Positions 8,005 through 16,241 of a stretch of 44,406 nt of DNA are shown here, in pieces. Within the stretch, counting starts at the first letter, position 1; every line of letters begins with the position of its first letter. The stretch is from Nocardiopsis prasina DSM 43845. GTDB lineage: Bacteria > Actinomycetota > Actinomycetes > Streptosporangiales > Streptosporangiaceae. The notes beneath the pieces were generated by a model. The model saw only the letters and a list, made by a program, of their open reading frames with translations, did no database searches and was not told the origin of the DNA. The stretch is taken from NCBI RefSeq assembly GCF_000341265.1, contig NZ_ANAE01000194.1, forward strand, positions 28,867-73,272, given 5' to 3'. The position numbers and the translations under genes are program-made.

Positions 8005-8120
8005 GTTCACAGCTCCAGTCGAATCGCGTGGCGCCCACTCTTCGCAGGGCCGTCCCCTCCAGCATGCGGGGTCGGGGCGGTCAAGCACATCAGGGCCCGT
8101 CCCTGACTTACCCCCGAGAC

Positions 8121-8134
8121 GGTGCCTTGGCACC
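8121..8134. promoter_or_regulatory. GGTGCC-TT-GGCACC palindrome
   Basis: This perfect 6-bp-arm palindrome with a two-base centre lies in the 391-base divergent region between the membrane gene (start 8004) and the maleylpyruvate-isomerase-like gene (start 8396). It is a candidate dimer operator. The rest of the divergent region shows no recognisable gene. Confidence 0.35.
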
Positions 8135-8395
8135 TGGCGCGCGGGGGAAGCCGACACGAATCATCATCCCAGAACCGTGTGGTCGCCGCCTCTGCCGAGT
8201 CCAACGATCGACGGGGCCCGGAAGTGCCCGTTCCGCAGAGGTTGTCGTCCTCACGGTTCCGACCTGGGGTGTCAGTGTCCGCGCGGGTGTGCGGCGTCCT
8301 CGCGGAGCCCCCGGAACGGGTCTCCTCGGAGGACACGCCCCCGCTCGCCGGGACTCCTCAGGACCCGGATCCGCCTTCGGAGAGAGGATGGATCC

Positions 8396-8944
8396 ATGTC
8401 GACCGTCCATGAGAACTACCGTGCCGCCGCTCGGCCCCTCGGCGAGCTCCTGCGCACCGTGCCGAGCGACCGGTGGTCCGCCCCCTCGCCCTGCGAGGGG
8501 TGGTCCGCCGCAGACGTCGTACGCCACCTGATCGGAACCCAGAGGTCGTTTCTCGAGGGCGTGGGGGTCGCACTCCCGGCCGTCCCCGACGTGGACGACG
8601 ATCCGGCCGAGGCCTGGACCGTCCACGAGAGGGGGATGCTCGACCTGCTCTCGGATCCCGAGGTCGCCGAGAGATCCTACGAGGGCATGTTCGGCACGAC
8701 CACCGTCACCCGGACCCTCGACACCTACTACGTGTTCGACATGATCGCGCACCGGTGGGACGTCGCCCGGGCCGTCGGCGGGGACACCGAGCTCACCGAG
8801 GCGGAGGTCGACCGTCTGGAGGCGGCTCTGGAGTCCTTTGGCGAGCACGCGTACATGGAGGGGGTGTTCGTGCGCGGCCCCGAGGCGCCGCCCGGGGCCT
8901 CCCGACAGGAGCGCGTCCTCGCCAGGATGGGCCGGGGCGTGTAG
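8396..8944 (+). CDS. Maleylpyruvate isomerase / DinB-like family protein
   Basis: The 182-residue product matches the actinobacterial TIGR03086-like, mycothiol-dependent maleylpyruvate isomerase N-terminal fold. It has an N-terminal helix with YRAAARPLGELLRTVPSDRWSAPSPCEGWSAADVVRHLIGTQRSF. This carries the typical W-(S/T)-x-x-(D/E)-VV-x-H metal-ligand helix start, and a second His comes later in VFDMIAHRWDVARAVG. These His residues fit the three-His metal site of the DinB superfamily. ATG 8396 follows GAGAGAGGA. The substrate is unknown; many such proteins are annotated only by fold and may be mycothiol- or bacillithiol-type S-transferases. Confidence 0.85.
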   Translation: MSTVHENYRAAARPLGELLRTVPSDRWSAPSPCEGWSAADVVRHLIGTQRSFLEGVGVALPAVPDVDDDPAEAWTVHERGMLDLLSDPEVAERSYEGMFGTTTVTRTLDTYYVFDMIAHRWDVARAVGGDTELTEAEVDRLEAALESFGEHAYMEGVFVRGPEAPPGASRQERVLARMGRGV

Positions 8945-9283
8945 CCGGACAGAGGGGCCTCGGGGCAGGCGGGACTCCCCGGTCCCGTTCGGGCGTCGAC
9001 GTGAACGTGGTCTCCTCCGTGGGGTGTGGGGCAACACCGCGTCCCCGGGCTCGTCCACGGTCGATCGGTGGCCACGACTGGGAGTGGCGTGGCTGTGGGC
9101 ACATCGGGCCCCCGCGCCCGTCTCCGCCTGGCGGAGAGGGACCTCCCCACCAGGCGGAGACGGGCCGGTCGGTGCCGGCCACGCCACGCCGTCGCGCGGC
9201 GCCGCGATGCGTTTGGGGCGTTTGGGTCGGCCGCAGGGGTTGGAGCGGCCGGTGAGGCACGGGGGCACCGCCCCCGACCCCGC
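8945..9283. other. Intergenic region with a 16-bp inverted repeat (9116-9165)
   Basis: No frame in these 339 bases between convergent genes looks coding. GCCCGTCTCCGCCTGG (9116-9131) and its exact complement (9150-9165) make a 16-bp stem with an 18-base loop. It is a strong hairpin lying 171 and 118 bases from the two stop codons. It may act as a bidirectional terminator or be a small palindromic element. Confidence 0.5.
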
Positions 9284-9760
9284 CTACGCCGTCGCGGCCC
9301 GCAGGTCGGCGCTCAGGTGCGGCCAGGCGGAACGGAAGGCGGGCAGCAGTGGGAGGTCCTCGGCGCTGTCCACCCGGACCCACCGGATCTCCTTGCTCTC
9401 CGAGTTCCCCGGGCGGAACGGGGTGAGGGCGGGAATCCGCAGCAGGAACGTGTCGTAGCGCCACACGGACAGGTCCTGCTCGTGGGAGCCCAGGACCGTG
9501 TACTGCCCGAGGTCACCGGACACCTCCTCGCTGAACTCGCGCACGGCCGCCTCGAGTGGGGTCTCGTCCCGGTTGCGGGCCCCGCCGGGGATGCCCCAGG
9601 TCCCGCCCATGTGCGTCCAGCCCGCACGGTGCTGGAGCAGGACGTGACCGGACCCGGCCGCGTCGGTGGCGTACAACAGCAACCCGGCCGCGCCGTACCG
9701 ACCCCACCTGCGGGATCCGTCGGCCAGGTCCACCCAGCCGTTTCCGTCGCCCTCCTGCAT
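9284..9760 (-). CDS. NUDIX hydrolase
   Basis: The 158-residue protein is of one-domain NUDIX length. The NUDIX box begins GARNRDETPLEAAVREFSEE. It keeps the Gly, first Glu, REF and SEE metal-binding core but has Ser where the usual Gly follows EExG. The upstream strand HRAGWTHMGGTWGIPGG is the common W-x-x-PGG lead into the box. It should hydrolyse a nucleoside diphosphate linked to another moiety; the substrate is unknown. ATG 9760 follows GGAGGG. A TTG four codons earlier is possible. The gene is monocistronic and converges on the isomerase-like gene. Confidence 0.88.
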   Translation of the reverse strand: MQEGDGNGWVDLADGSRRWGRYGAAGLLLYATDAAGSGHVLLQHRAGWTHMGGTWGIPGGARNRDETPLEAAVREFSEEVSGDLGQYTVLGSHEQDLSVWRYDTFLLRIPALTPFRPGNSESKEIRWVRVDSAEDLPLLPAFRSAWPHLSADLRAATA

Positions 9761-10805
9761 CAAGCCCTCCAACCAGAGCTGTCGTTCGTGTCACGATCAG
9801 GGGTCCTCGGCCCACGGCCCTGTGGACAACCGGATCCACGGAGATCATTCCCGCTCATCTCTTGAACCTATGGCCCGCTCGACCTCTTCCGCAGCCTCTC
9901 TGCTCGTGTACGCCCCCGGCCTCGTCAGAAGCCACGGAGTTCTCCCGCTGTGCGTCCACACCGCCGGAATGCTCACCCACACGCCGCTCATGCGCGGGCT
10001 GGTCGCCTTCACCGACGGTCAACCCCACCCCTTCCCCTGCCGGGCTCGGTCTCACCCCCCTCGTCACCCTGACCACCTTCGTCGTCATGTTCCAGCTGCT
10101 CAGGCCGGGGCCGATGACGGACGTCGGAGCGGGGGCGGAGGTCGTCCGCGCAGGCGGGTCGGGCCGTGAACCGGGGTGGACGCCCCGACCCCCCAAGGCG
10201 CCCCGAACGTGACCGAAAGAGGGCACTGCGAACGTCCCGGCTCGCGGAAGGATTCCGGTGCTCGGAACCGTGACGGGTGAGGGTTCGAGGGGGTAAGGAA
10301 GGGTCGGAAATGTTCGCGGGATCCCCTGTGGGGGTAGGAACGCCCCTTGGTGTGAGACTGTTCCCCGCCGCCGTTCGTATTTCGGAAAGCCGCCTCCACT
10401 CCCCAGCCACCTTCGAGAGGTGTCGAGAATCCGGTGATTCGTGTTCGCGCGGTGACGGGAAGCGGTGGGGCGCCCCTGGGGAGTTCGCTGCGGTGCGAGA
10501 AGCGAACAACGGGTAGCGGCGTTGTGACCTTGGGTTTTCCGTTCGGGATTGAAAGCCGGTTGAAAGCGGAGCGGAAGAGGATCTCTCTAGTGTGGTGCAC
10601 GTTCGTCGGATCGGTAGCTGCGTGAGGACGGCTCGCAGCTTCCCAGTGCGTCCGGCGTCCGTCGGACACATGCCATCCGTGGCGTAGCTGAGGCGGCAGC
10701 GCCACGGGTGGCGGCTCCGTCGGAAGGCGGTGCCCCTTGATGCTTCGTAGACGACGTAGGGCGACTCTCAGGCTCTACGCGAGTGCCGTACGCAAAGGAG
10801 TCCGA
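9761..10805. other. About 1 kb without a convincing gene; possible coding relic near 9870-10130
   Basis: The open frames here have poor codon usage or low-complexity translations. Two short plus-strand stretches look more protein-like but lie in different frames: one near 9895-10020 (MLTHTPLMRGLVAFTDG) and one near 10055-10110 (LTPLVTLTTFVVMFQLL, a membrane-like segment). This hints at a frameshifted relic of a small membrane gene. A consensus DnaA box (TTGTCCACA, minus strand) lies at 9821-9829. From about 10260 the composition is less GC-biased and looks like leader or regulatory DNA for the following peptide gene. Confidence 0.4.
9821..9829 (-). promoter_or_regulatory. Single consensus DnaA box
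   Basis: TTGTCCACA on the minus strand matches the actinobacterial DnaA box consensus exactly. It stands alone, 61 bases upstream of the NUDIX start, and may be a chance match. Confidence 0.3.
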
Positions 10806-10961
10806 GTGCCCGAGATGCTCACAGTCAACGAGCAGTTCGACGCGATCGTCGGCGGTGTCGAGATCACGGCGAGAATTGATCCCTTCCAGGAGCCCGCTCC
10901 GAAGGAGAGCCTCCCCGCCGAGCGGGAGGACAAGCCCGAGGAGAAGAAGGAAGAGAAGTAG
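10806..10961 (+). CDS. 51-residue peptide upstream of the AfsR-type regulator, unknown function
   Basis: GTG 10806 follows AAAGGAG at good spacing. The product has a neutral to acidic N-terminal half, PEMLTVNEQFDAIVGGVEI, then ARIDPFQEPAP. It ends in a highly charged Glu/Lys tail (EEKKEEK). There is no signal peptide, no cysteine and no membrane segment. The GGVEITARI part could be a short beta strand. A longer in-frame ATG lies 69 bases upstream but adds an Arg-rich stretch without a ribosome site. The gene is 174 bases before the SARP/NB-ARC/TPR regulator on the same strand. It may be a peptide partner or ligand of that regulator, an inference from position and from TPR-type receptors; a stand-alone small protein is equally possible. 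Confidence 0.6.
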   Translation: MPEMLTVNEQFDAIVGGVEITARIDPFQEPAPKESLPAEREDKPEEKKEEK

Positions 10962-10986
10962 CCAGATTCCTTTCGGGGGCGCCGCA

Positions 10987-11146
10987 CCGAGTGCTGTAGA
11001 AGAGGGGGGCACTCGGCGTGGACGGACCCGACTCCAGGCGCCGCTGCTCCGGGTCCCAGGTAAGAGGGTTGCTCGGTGTGAGCGGCTCCGACGCACACCG
11101 AATTCCACAAGTCGAGCTTGCTAGGGTTGCTCCTTGTGGAATTCGG
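10987..11146. promoter_or_regulatory. Nested inverted repeats and leaderless promoter of the AfsR-type gene
   Basis: Three inverted repeats follow each other. CCGAGTGC (10987-10994) pairs with GCACTCGG (11009-11016). CGGTGTG (11074-11080) pairs with CACACCG (11094-11100). CCGAATTCCACAAG (11098-11111) pairs with CTTGTGGAATTCGG (11133-11146). The last is perfect over 14 bp and its right arm contains the regulator's GTG start (11136). A -10-like TAGGGT (11122-11127) lies in its loop, eight bases before the GTG, which fits leaderless transcription. A near-identical 16-base direct repeat, AGGGTTGCTCGGTGTG (11065-11080) and AGGGTTGCTCCTTGTG (11123-11138), recurs at 58 bases. Confidence 0.6.
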
Positions 11147-14126
11147 CGTGCTTGGCCCCATTGCCGCGTGGTCCGAAGGACGGCCCCTGCCTGTCGGTGG
11201 ACCACGCCAGCGGTGTGTTCTGGGCGCGCTGCTCGTGTACGCGGGGCGTGAGGTCACCTTTGACCAGCTGATCAGCTACCTCTGGAGCGACGATCCACCG
11301 CGGACCGCCCGCTCGGTCATCCAGGTCCAGATCTCCCACCTGCGCCGCGAGTTCCCCGGGATGATCAGCACCACCTCCGGTGGTTACCTGGCCGACGTCG
11401 ACCCGGGCCGCGTCGACCTGCACCGGTTCCGGCGCCTGCGTGACAGCGCCGACCCCGCCGACCCGGAGACCGCTCTCGAGCGCCTCTCCGAGGCGCTGGA
11501 GTGCTGGCGCGGGGTCCCCTTCTCCGGGGTCGGGGCCGAACACCTCTACTACTCGGTGGTCTCCCCGCTCCTGGAGGAGCGCTGGGCGGCGGTGGCCGAG
11601 TGGGCCTCCTGCGCTCTCTCACTGGGCCGTGCCAGCGAAGTGGTCTCCTACCTCACCCCGATCGTGCGGGAGGAGACGCTCCGGGAACGGCTGCACCACC
11701 TCTTCGTCTCCGCCCTCTGGCACAGCGGTGAACGGGCGGCGGCGTTGTCGGCCTACGAGGAGATCCGCTCCCGCCTGGCGGAGGAACTGGGAGTGGACCC
11801 GGACCCGGACCTCACGGCGCTGCACACCCAGATCCTGCGTGCGGACACACCCGAGCACACACCCGTGAAGGGACTGCCCTCACCCTTCCCCGCGGTGAAG
11901 GACCACTTCGTGGTCCGCAACGACCTCCCTCGGGACATCCAGGACTTCGCTGGACGTCGTGAGAGCCTGAACCACCTGGTCGGAGTGGGTACCTCGCAGG
12001 GCGAACGAGCCAGAGTCTGTGTGATCTCGGGCAGTGGGGGGTCCGGGAAGACCACGCTCGCCGTTCGTGCCGGACACGAACTGGTGTCCCACTTCCCGGA
12101 CGGACAGCTGTTCATCGACCTGTACGGGTACACGGCCGAGAAGAGGCCCCTGGACGAGGGCGCTGCGCTGGGCGCCCTCCTGCGTGCGGTCGGCGTGCCC
12201 TTCGAGGACCTGCCCGACTCAGTGGATGAACGGTCCGCGCTCTGGCGAGCTACCCTGCGGGGCAGGCGCCTGCTGGTGATCCTGGACAACGCGGTCAGCT
12301 ACGCGCAGGTCAACCCGATCCTGCCCTCGGCGGAGGGCACGCTCACACTCATCACCACCCGGAACGACCTGGCCGGTCTCAGCGGTACGGACTACGTCTC
12401 CCTCAGCATGCTGGGCGAGGAGTCGGCACTGGAACTGCTCGGAAAGGTCCTGGGGGAGGACAGGGTCCTTCGGGAGCGGGAAAAGGCCCTGAGGGTGGTT
12501 CGGATCTGCGGCGGGTTGCCCCTGGCGTTGCGGGTCGTCGCCGGGCGGATGCTCAGCAGGCCGAAGTGGTCCTTCGGACACGTCGAGCGTCGGCTGAGCG
12601 AGCAGAGCCGCCGTTTCCGCGAGCTCCAGATGGACGGCCAGGACGTCGAGGCGGCGATCGACCTCTCGTACCAGAGCCTCAACCCCGACCAGCGGCGGGC
12701 CTTCCTCCTGCTCGGGGTGCTGATCGGTACCACCGTCGACCTGCACGGGGCGGCGGCCCTGATGGACATGGAGCCGGAGGACGCGGACGACCTCCTCCAA
12801 GGGCTGGTGGGCGTCTGTCTACTGGAGGAACCGGACGGTGACGTGTACCGGTTACACGACCTCATCGGCGACTTCTCGCGTTACCGGGGGTCGTCCGACC
12901 TGAGCTCCGGTGAGGCCGACGAGGCAAGGGCGAGGCTGGCCAACCAGTACATGTCCGTCTCACAACGGGCGGCCGACCTGTTGGGACCACGCGCGCACGG
13001 CAGCCCGGACGAGGCGGGAGGCTCGCGGTACCACGCCGAGCTGCTTGACCGGGCCGAGGCCGAGGCCTGGTTCGACCTCCACCAGGACAACGTCGCCGAC
13101 GTCATCGACTTCTACAGCGACGGGCAGAGCGTCGAGGAGGCCTGGAGGATGGCCGACGCGGTGTGGAGGTTCTACGCACAGCGCGGAAGAATGGGCCTCC
13201 TGCTCACCTCCCAGGAGAAGGCCCTCCGAGCCAGCGAGCGTCGTGGCAGTAAACGGGGCCGCGCGGTCACCCTCATCGGCATGGGAATCGCGCACTGCCT
13301 CTCCGGGCGGTTCGACAGTTCGCTCTCCTTCCTCCAGGAGGCCCGCGAACTCCTGGAGGAACTCGGTGACGAACGAGGCATCATCCGGGCTCTGGCCAAC
13401 CTGGGCATGGTCTACGAACGCATGGGACGGTTCCGGGAGAGCGCCGAGTGCCTGGAAGGCGTTCTCGCCTACGCGGTGTCCCAGGGGGACAAGCAGTTGG
13501 AGGTGATGCAGCGGGCCAACCTGAGCGTGCTGCATCTGAACCTCGGGAGGTACCGGGAGGCCCTGGCACAGAGCGAGGGTGTCCTGGCCCTGGGCGCGGA
13601 CGAGAGTCTGGACAACAGCCGGACCCAGGCTGCGCTGGTCGCAGGTGAGGCCAGGACGGCCCTCGGCGACCTGGAGGGCGCCTACGAGGCGCTGCGGGTC
13701 GCGGTCAGTATGGCCCAGGGCAAGAGCATGAAGGAGATGTACGCCCACAACTCCCTGGGGGCCGCCTACCGTGCGGGCGGGAGGTTCGACGAGGCCGTCG
13801 CGGAACACCGCAGGGCCCTGGAGTTGGCGGACCGGAGCGGCAACCGCAGCGCCGACGCGGAGATCCTGACGGACCTCGGGATGACCTACTCCGCCGCCGA
13901 GCAGCCCGCCAGAGCCGCGCGAACCCTGGAGAAGGCCCTGACCAGCGCGACCGAGCGCGGTGAGCGCTACACCGCGGCCAGGGCCGCACTGGCACTCGGG
14001 AGGTTGCCCGCGCCGGTGGTCGACGCCGATCGCGCCCGGTCGCTGCTCACCGACGCCCTCCAGGCCTTCGAGGAGATGGGGCTGCCCGAGGTCGACCAGG
14101 CGCGGGAAGCGCTCAAGGGCCTCTGA
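11136..14126 (+). CDS. AfsR-type SARP regulator with NB-ARC and TPR domains
   Basis: The 996-residue protein has four parts. An OmpR-like winged helix covers about residues 1-90, starting MEFGVLGPIAAW. A bacterial transcriptional activator domain covers about 92-236. A STAND/NB-ARC ATPase covers about 260-540, and TPR-like helical repeats about 640-990. Walker A is GSGGSGKT (about 299-306), Walker B is LLVILDNA, the sensor is TTRNDL, GGLPLAL follows, and RLHDL takes the MHD position. This is the layout of AfsR, an ATP-dependent activator of secondary metabolism in Streptomyces. I take GTG 11136 because SARPs begin with this strand. The start lies inside a 14-bp inverted repeat and looks leaderless. 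No biosynthetic cluster is visible, so its target is unknown. Confidence 0.92.
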   Translation: MEFGVLGPIAAWSEGRPLPVGGPRQRCVLGALLVYAGREVTFDQLISYLWSDDPPRTARSVIQVQISHLRREFPGMISTTSGGYLADVDPGRVDLHRFRRLRDSADPADPETALERLSEALECWRGVPFSGVGAEHLYYSVVSPLLEERWAAVAEWASCALSLGRASEVVSYLTPIVREETLRERLHHLFVSALWHSGERAAALSAYEEIRSRLAEELGVDPDPDLTALHTQILRADTPEHTPVKGLPSPFPAVKDHFVVRNDLPRDIQDFAGRRESLNHLVGVGTSQGERARVCVISGSGGSGKTTLAVRAGHELVSHFPDGQLFIDLYGYTAEKRPLDEGAALGALLRAVGVPFEDLPDSVDERSALWRATLRGRRLLVILDNAVSYAQVNPILPSAEGTLTLITTRNDLAGLSGTDYVSLSMLGEESALELLGKVLGEDRVLREREKALRVVRICGGLPLALRVVAGRMLSRPKWSFGHVERRLSEQSRRFRELQMDGQDVEAAIDLSYQSLNPDQRRAFLLLGVLIGTTVDLHGAAALMDMEPEDADDLLQGLVGVCLLEEPDGDVYRLHDLIGDFSRYRGSSDLSSGEADEARARLANQYMSVSQRAADLLGPRAHGSPDEAGGSRYHAELLDRAEAEAWFDLHQDNVADVIDFYSDGQSVEEAWRMADAVWRFYAQRGRMGLLLTSQEKALRASERRGSKRGRAVTLIGMGIAHCLSGRFDSSLSFLQEARELLEELGDERGIIRALANLGMVYERMGRFRESAECLEGVLAYAVSQGDKQLEVMQRANLSVLHLNLGRYREALAQSEGVLALGADESLDNSRTQAALVAGEARTALGDLEGAYEALRVAVSMAQGKSMKEMYAHNSLGAAYRAGGRFDEAVAEHRRALELADRSGNRSADAEILTDLGMTYSAAEQPARAARTLEKALTSATERGERYTAARAALALGRLPAPVVDADRARSLLTDALQAFEEMGLPEVDQAREALKGL

Positions 14127-14148
14127 GCCCCTCCGCGGCGGGTCACGC

Positions 14149-14991
14149 TCAGCCCCTCGGACAGCCGCCGTCACCGGTCCGGCGCTTCGTCCTCTCGGAC
14201 TTCGACGACTTCGACGGCTTCCAGCCGCCGTTCTTCCTCAACGACCTCAGGTACAGGGTCGAGGGCAGACTCCGGACGGCCTTCGGGAGGCGCGGGTACA
14301 CCCTGCGAGTGAGGCGCATCAGGCGCTCGAAGCGACGCTGGCGCGCCTCTGACCAGGGGATGCCGAACTGCTCGCGCAGCTCCGGCTCCAACAGGCCACC
14401 GCTGAGGAACCGCTGTGTCTCACACATGGGCCACAGCAGCCGGTTGTTCGGACGGAACAGCCCCTCGGTCAGGCCCACGGCGTCCGGGCCGACCTCCAAG
14501 CGGGCGTAGGCGTTCTCCCAGTAGTCCGAGAACTCCTCGATGCTTTGGGGCCACCATTCCTGGGGTAGGCCGAGTGCGGTGGCGTACACCGAGGTCTCAC
14601 GCAGGAACTGGGCGCGTTCCTCCTCGGTCAGTTCGGCCACGGTCATCTCGTACAGGCGCACCGCGCTGTGGTACAGCGTCGCACCGATCCAGAGCAGGAG
14701 TTCGGGGTCGAGGGCGTCGTAGCCCGGCCCCCGGACCTTGCGGTGCACGGCGCGCACGATCGCCTGGACGCGCTCGCGCTCCTCCGGCGTGCCCAGGGCG
14801 GTCCCGTAGACGTAGTAGAGAGTGCCGCGCAGCCGGTCGAGCGGGCGCGCCGCGAAGTCGCTGTGCTCGGCGACTCCTCGGGCGACGCTCGGGTGGGCGA
14901 CCTGGAGCAGGATCGCGTAACCGGCCCCGGCGAGGATGCTGGCCTCGGTGTTGAGCCTCCGCAGAACGGGCGGGGCGTGGGATAGGTCCAT
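14149..14991 (-). CDS. MpaB/DUF2236 family oxygenase
   Basis: The 280-residue product carries the DUF2236 pattern. The first core is QVAHPSVARGVAEHSDFAARPLDRL, with conserved Q-x-x-HP-x-VA and HS-x-F. It is followed by a His in IVRAVHRKVRG and by a Y-x-x-x-x-x-L-x-W-I-x-A-T-L segment. Related proteins (latex-clearing Lcp, MpaB) bind a b-type haem and oxidise hydrophobic substrates; haem binding here is family knowledge. ATG 14991 has no ribosome site but has TACGAT exactly six bases before it, fitting a leaderless transcript. The C-terminus is Lys/Ser-rich. It converges on the AfsR-type gene with only 22 bases between stops. Confidence 0.85.
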   Translation of the reverse strand: MDLSHAPPVLRRLNTEASILAGAGYAILLQVAHPSVARGVAEHSDFAARPLDRLRGTLYYVYGTALGTPEERERVQAIVRAVHRKVRGPGYDALDPELLLWIGATLYHSAVRLYEMTVAELTEEERAQFLRETSVYATALGLPQEWWPQSIEEFSDYWENAYARLEVGPDAVGLTEGLFRPNNRLLWPMCETQRFLSGGLLEPELREQFGIPWSEARQRRFERLMRLTRRVYPRLPKAVRSLPSTLYLRSLRKNGGWKPSKSSKSERTKRRTGDGGCPRG

Positions 14992-15122
14992 GCCTGGATC
15001 GTAGGGCAGCGCCCTGCTTCGTCGCAGGTGACGCGCCCATCCTGGTATATGGGGCTTCCTCCACGTTCGTCTCGCCCGGCTTCCGGACGGCCCTCCCGGC
15101 CCACGGGAGCTCCGATCGGGCC

Positions 15123-16241
15123 CTAGCCGGAGCCGAGCCGACCCACGGCGCGGGCCACGTTCCGGGCCAGTCCGACACGTTCCAGGGCGTCGGTGCTGTC
15201 GACGTACTGGTCGACGGCGCCCACCGGCGGCAGACCGACGAGCGAGGGTCCTCGACCCCGGCGAGCAGGGCCTCGGTGTAGCGCGCGGCGTCCAGGACGG
15301 GGTACGGCCGCGAGTGGAAGGGGCGGGGCTCGGGGGACAGCTCCTCCGCCAACCCGGTCCGGTTCTGCCAGGCCGCGACCATCCGGCACGCCTCGGCCAG
15401 GTCGTGCTGCGGGTCGGGCGCGGAGAGCGCCCTGCGCAGTACGGGGCCCACCTCGGCCGCCTCGGGAAGCGGAGAAGGCCGACCCCAACCACTTGGAGTA
15501 GGGCGGGTAGCGGCGCGCGAGCAGCAGGCACAGGCGCATGAGGTCGCGAACCAGACGGGAGGCGACCACCCGTGCTCCGAGTTCGTCACCGGTCTCCGCA
15601 CATCGTCCCACGAAAGGCTCCTCCTGGGCGATTCGCAGCCACTGACAGGCCAGCACGTACCGCCAGACGTCGGTGGGGTACCCGAGCAGGGTCCGGCGCG
15701 CGGCGGTGAGTTCCCCGACCCCGTCGTGGAACACGGCACCGGCGACCGCCCCCGCCAGCCGTTGGGTCGGGGTCGCCAGCCAGTCAGCGGTGGTCACCTC
15801 GGCGTTCGGATCGAACCCCAGCCACTCGGTGAACCAGGTGCCGGGTTCGACCACGTCGACCAGGTGCCGCCCTCCGGGGCCGTCAGTGAGCCGGTGCACC
15901 CCGGGGTCGTCGGGTACCGGTTCGTACCGCGTGGGCCAGCCGCGCACCCGTCGGGGCAGGCACTCCTCCAGGAGCGCCCGCACGCGTCCGTGGCCGTGGG
16001 AGACGAACAGTTGGAGGCGCGGCCCCCAGTCGTGGTCGGTGGAGCGGGCGGTGTCCAGGCCCAGCACCTCCGAACCCGTACCCACTCGGGCGGCGGCGTG
16101 AGGGACCCCCTGCAGAAGAGGGGCCACCCCCTCCTCGTAGAGGGCGCGCGACAACTCCAGCCCGGGCAGGAACGCCCGGTCCGCCTCAGGGGGAGGGGGT
16201 GCCGCGTGTTCCGCCGGAGAGGGCGGGGGGTGGTCGGTCAT
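15123..16241 (-). pseudogene. DUF4037 nucleotidyltransferase-like gene with two compensating frameshifts
   Basis: The N-terminal part has the nucleotidyltransferase-like pattern GSEVLGLDTARSTDHDWGPR and continues to YPPYSKWLGSAFS. At about 15469-15472 the family-like sequence jumps to another frame, reading LPEAAEVGPVLRRALSAP through ALLAGVEDP. At about 15245 it returns to the first frame with SLVGLPPVGAVDQYVD and runs to the stop. The nominal frame stays open across the interval because of the GC content. An automatic annotation would therefore show 372 intact residues with about 75 wrong ones (roughly 258-332). The lesions fit a loss of two bases and then one. Either the gene is decaying or the assembly has two small errors. 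Function of the family is unknown. Confidence 0.78.

Noticed and set aside
10009-10705. Two minus-strand frames upstream of the peptide gene
   Set aside because: Ser/Arg/Pro-rich translations, no ribosome sites and poor third-position bias.
11018-11251. 77-codon plus frame overlapping the AfsR-type start
   Set aside because: It starts inside the repeat region, runs out of frame through the regulator and has no motif.
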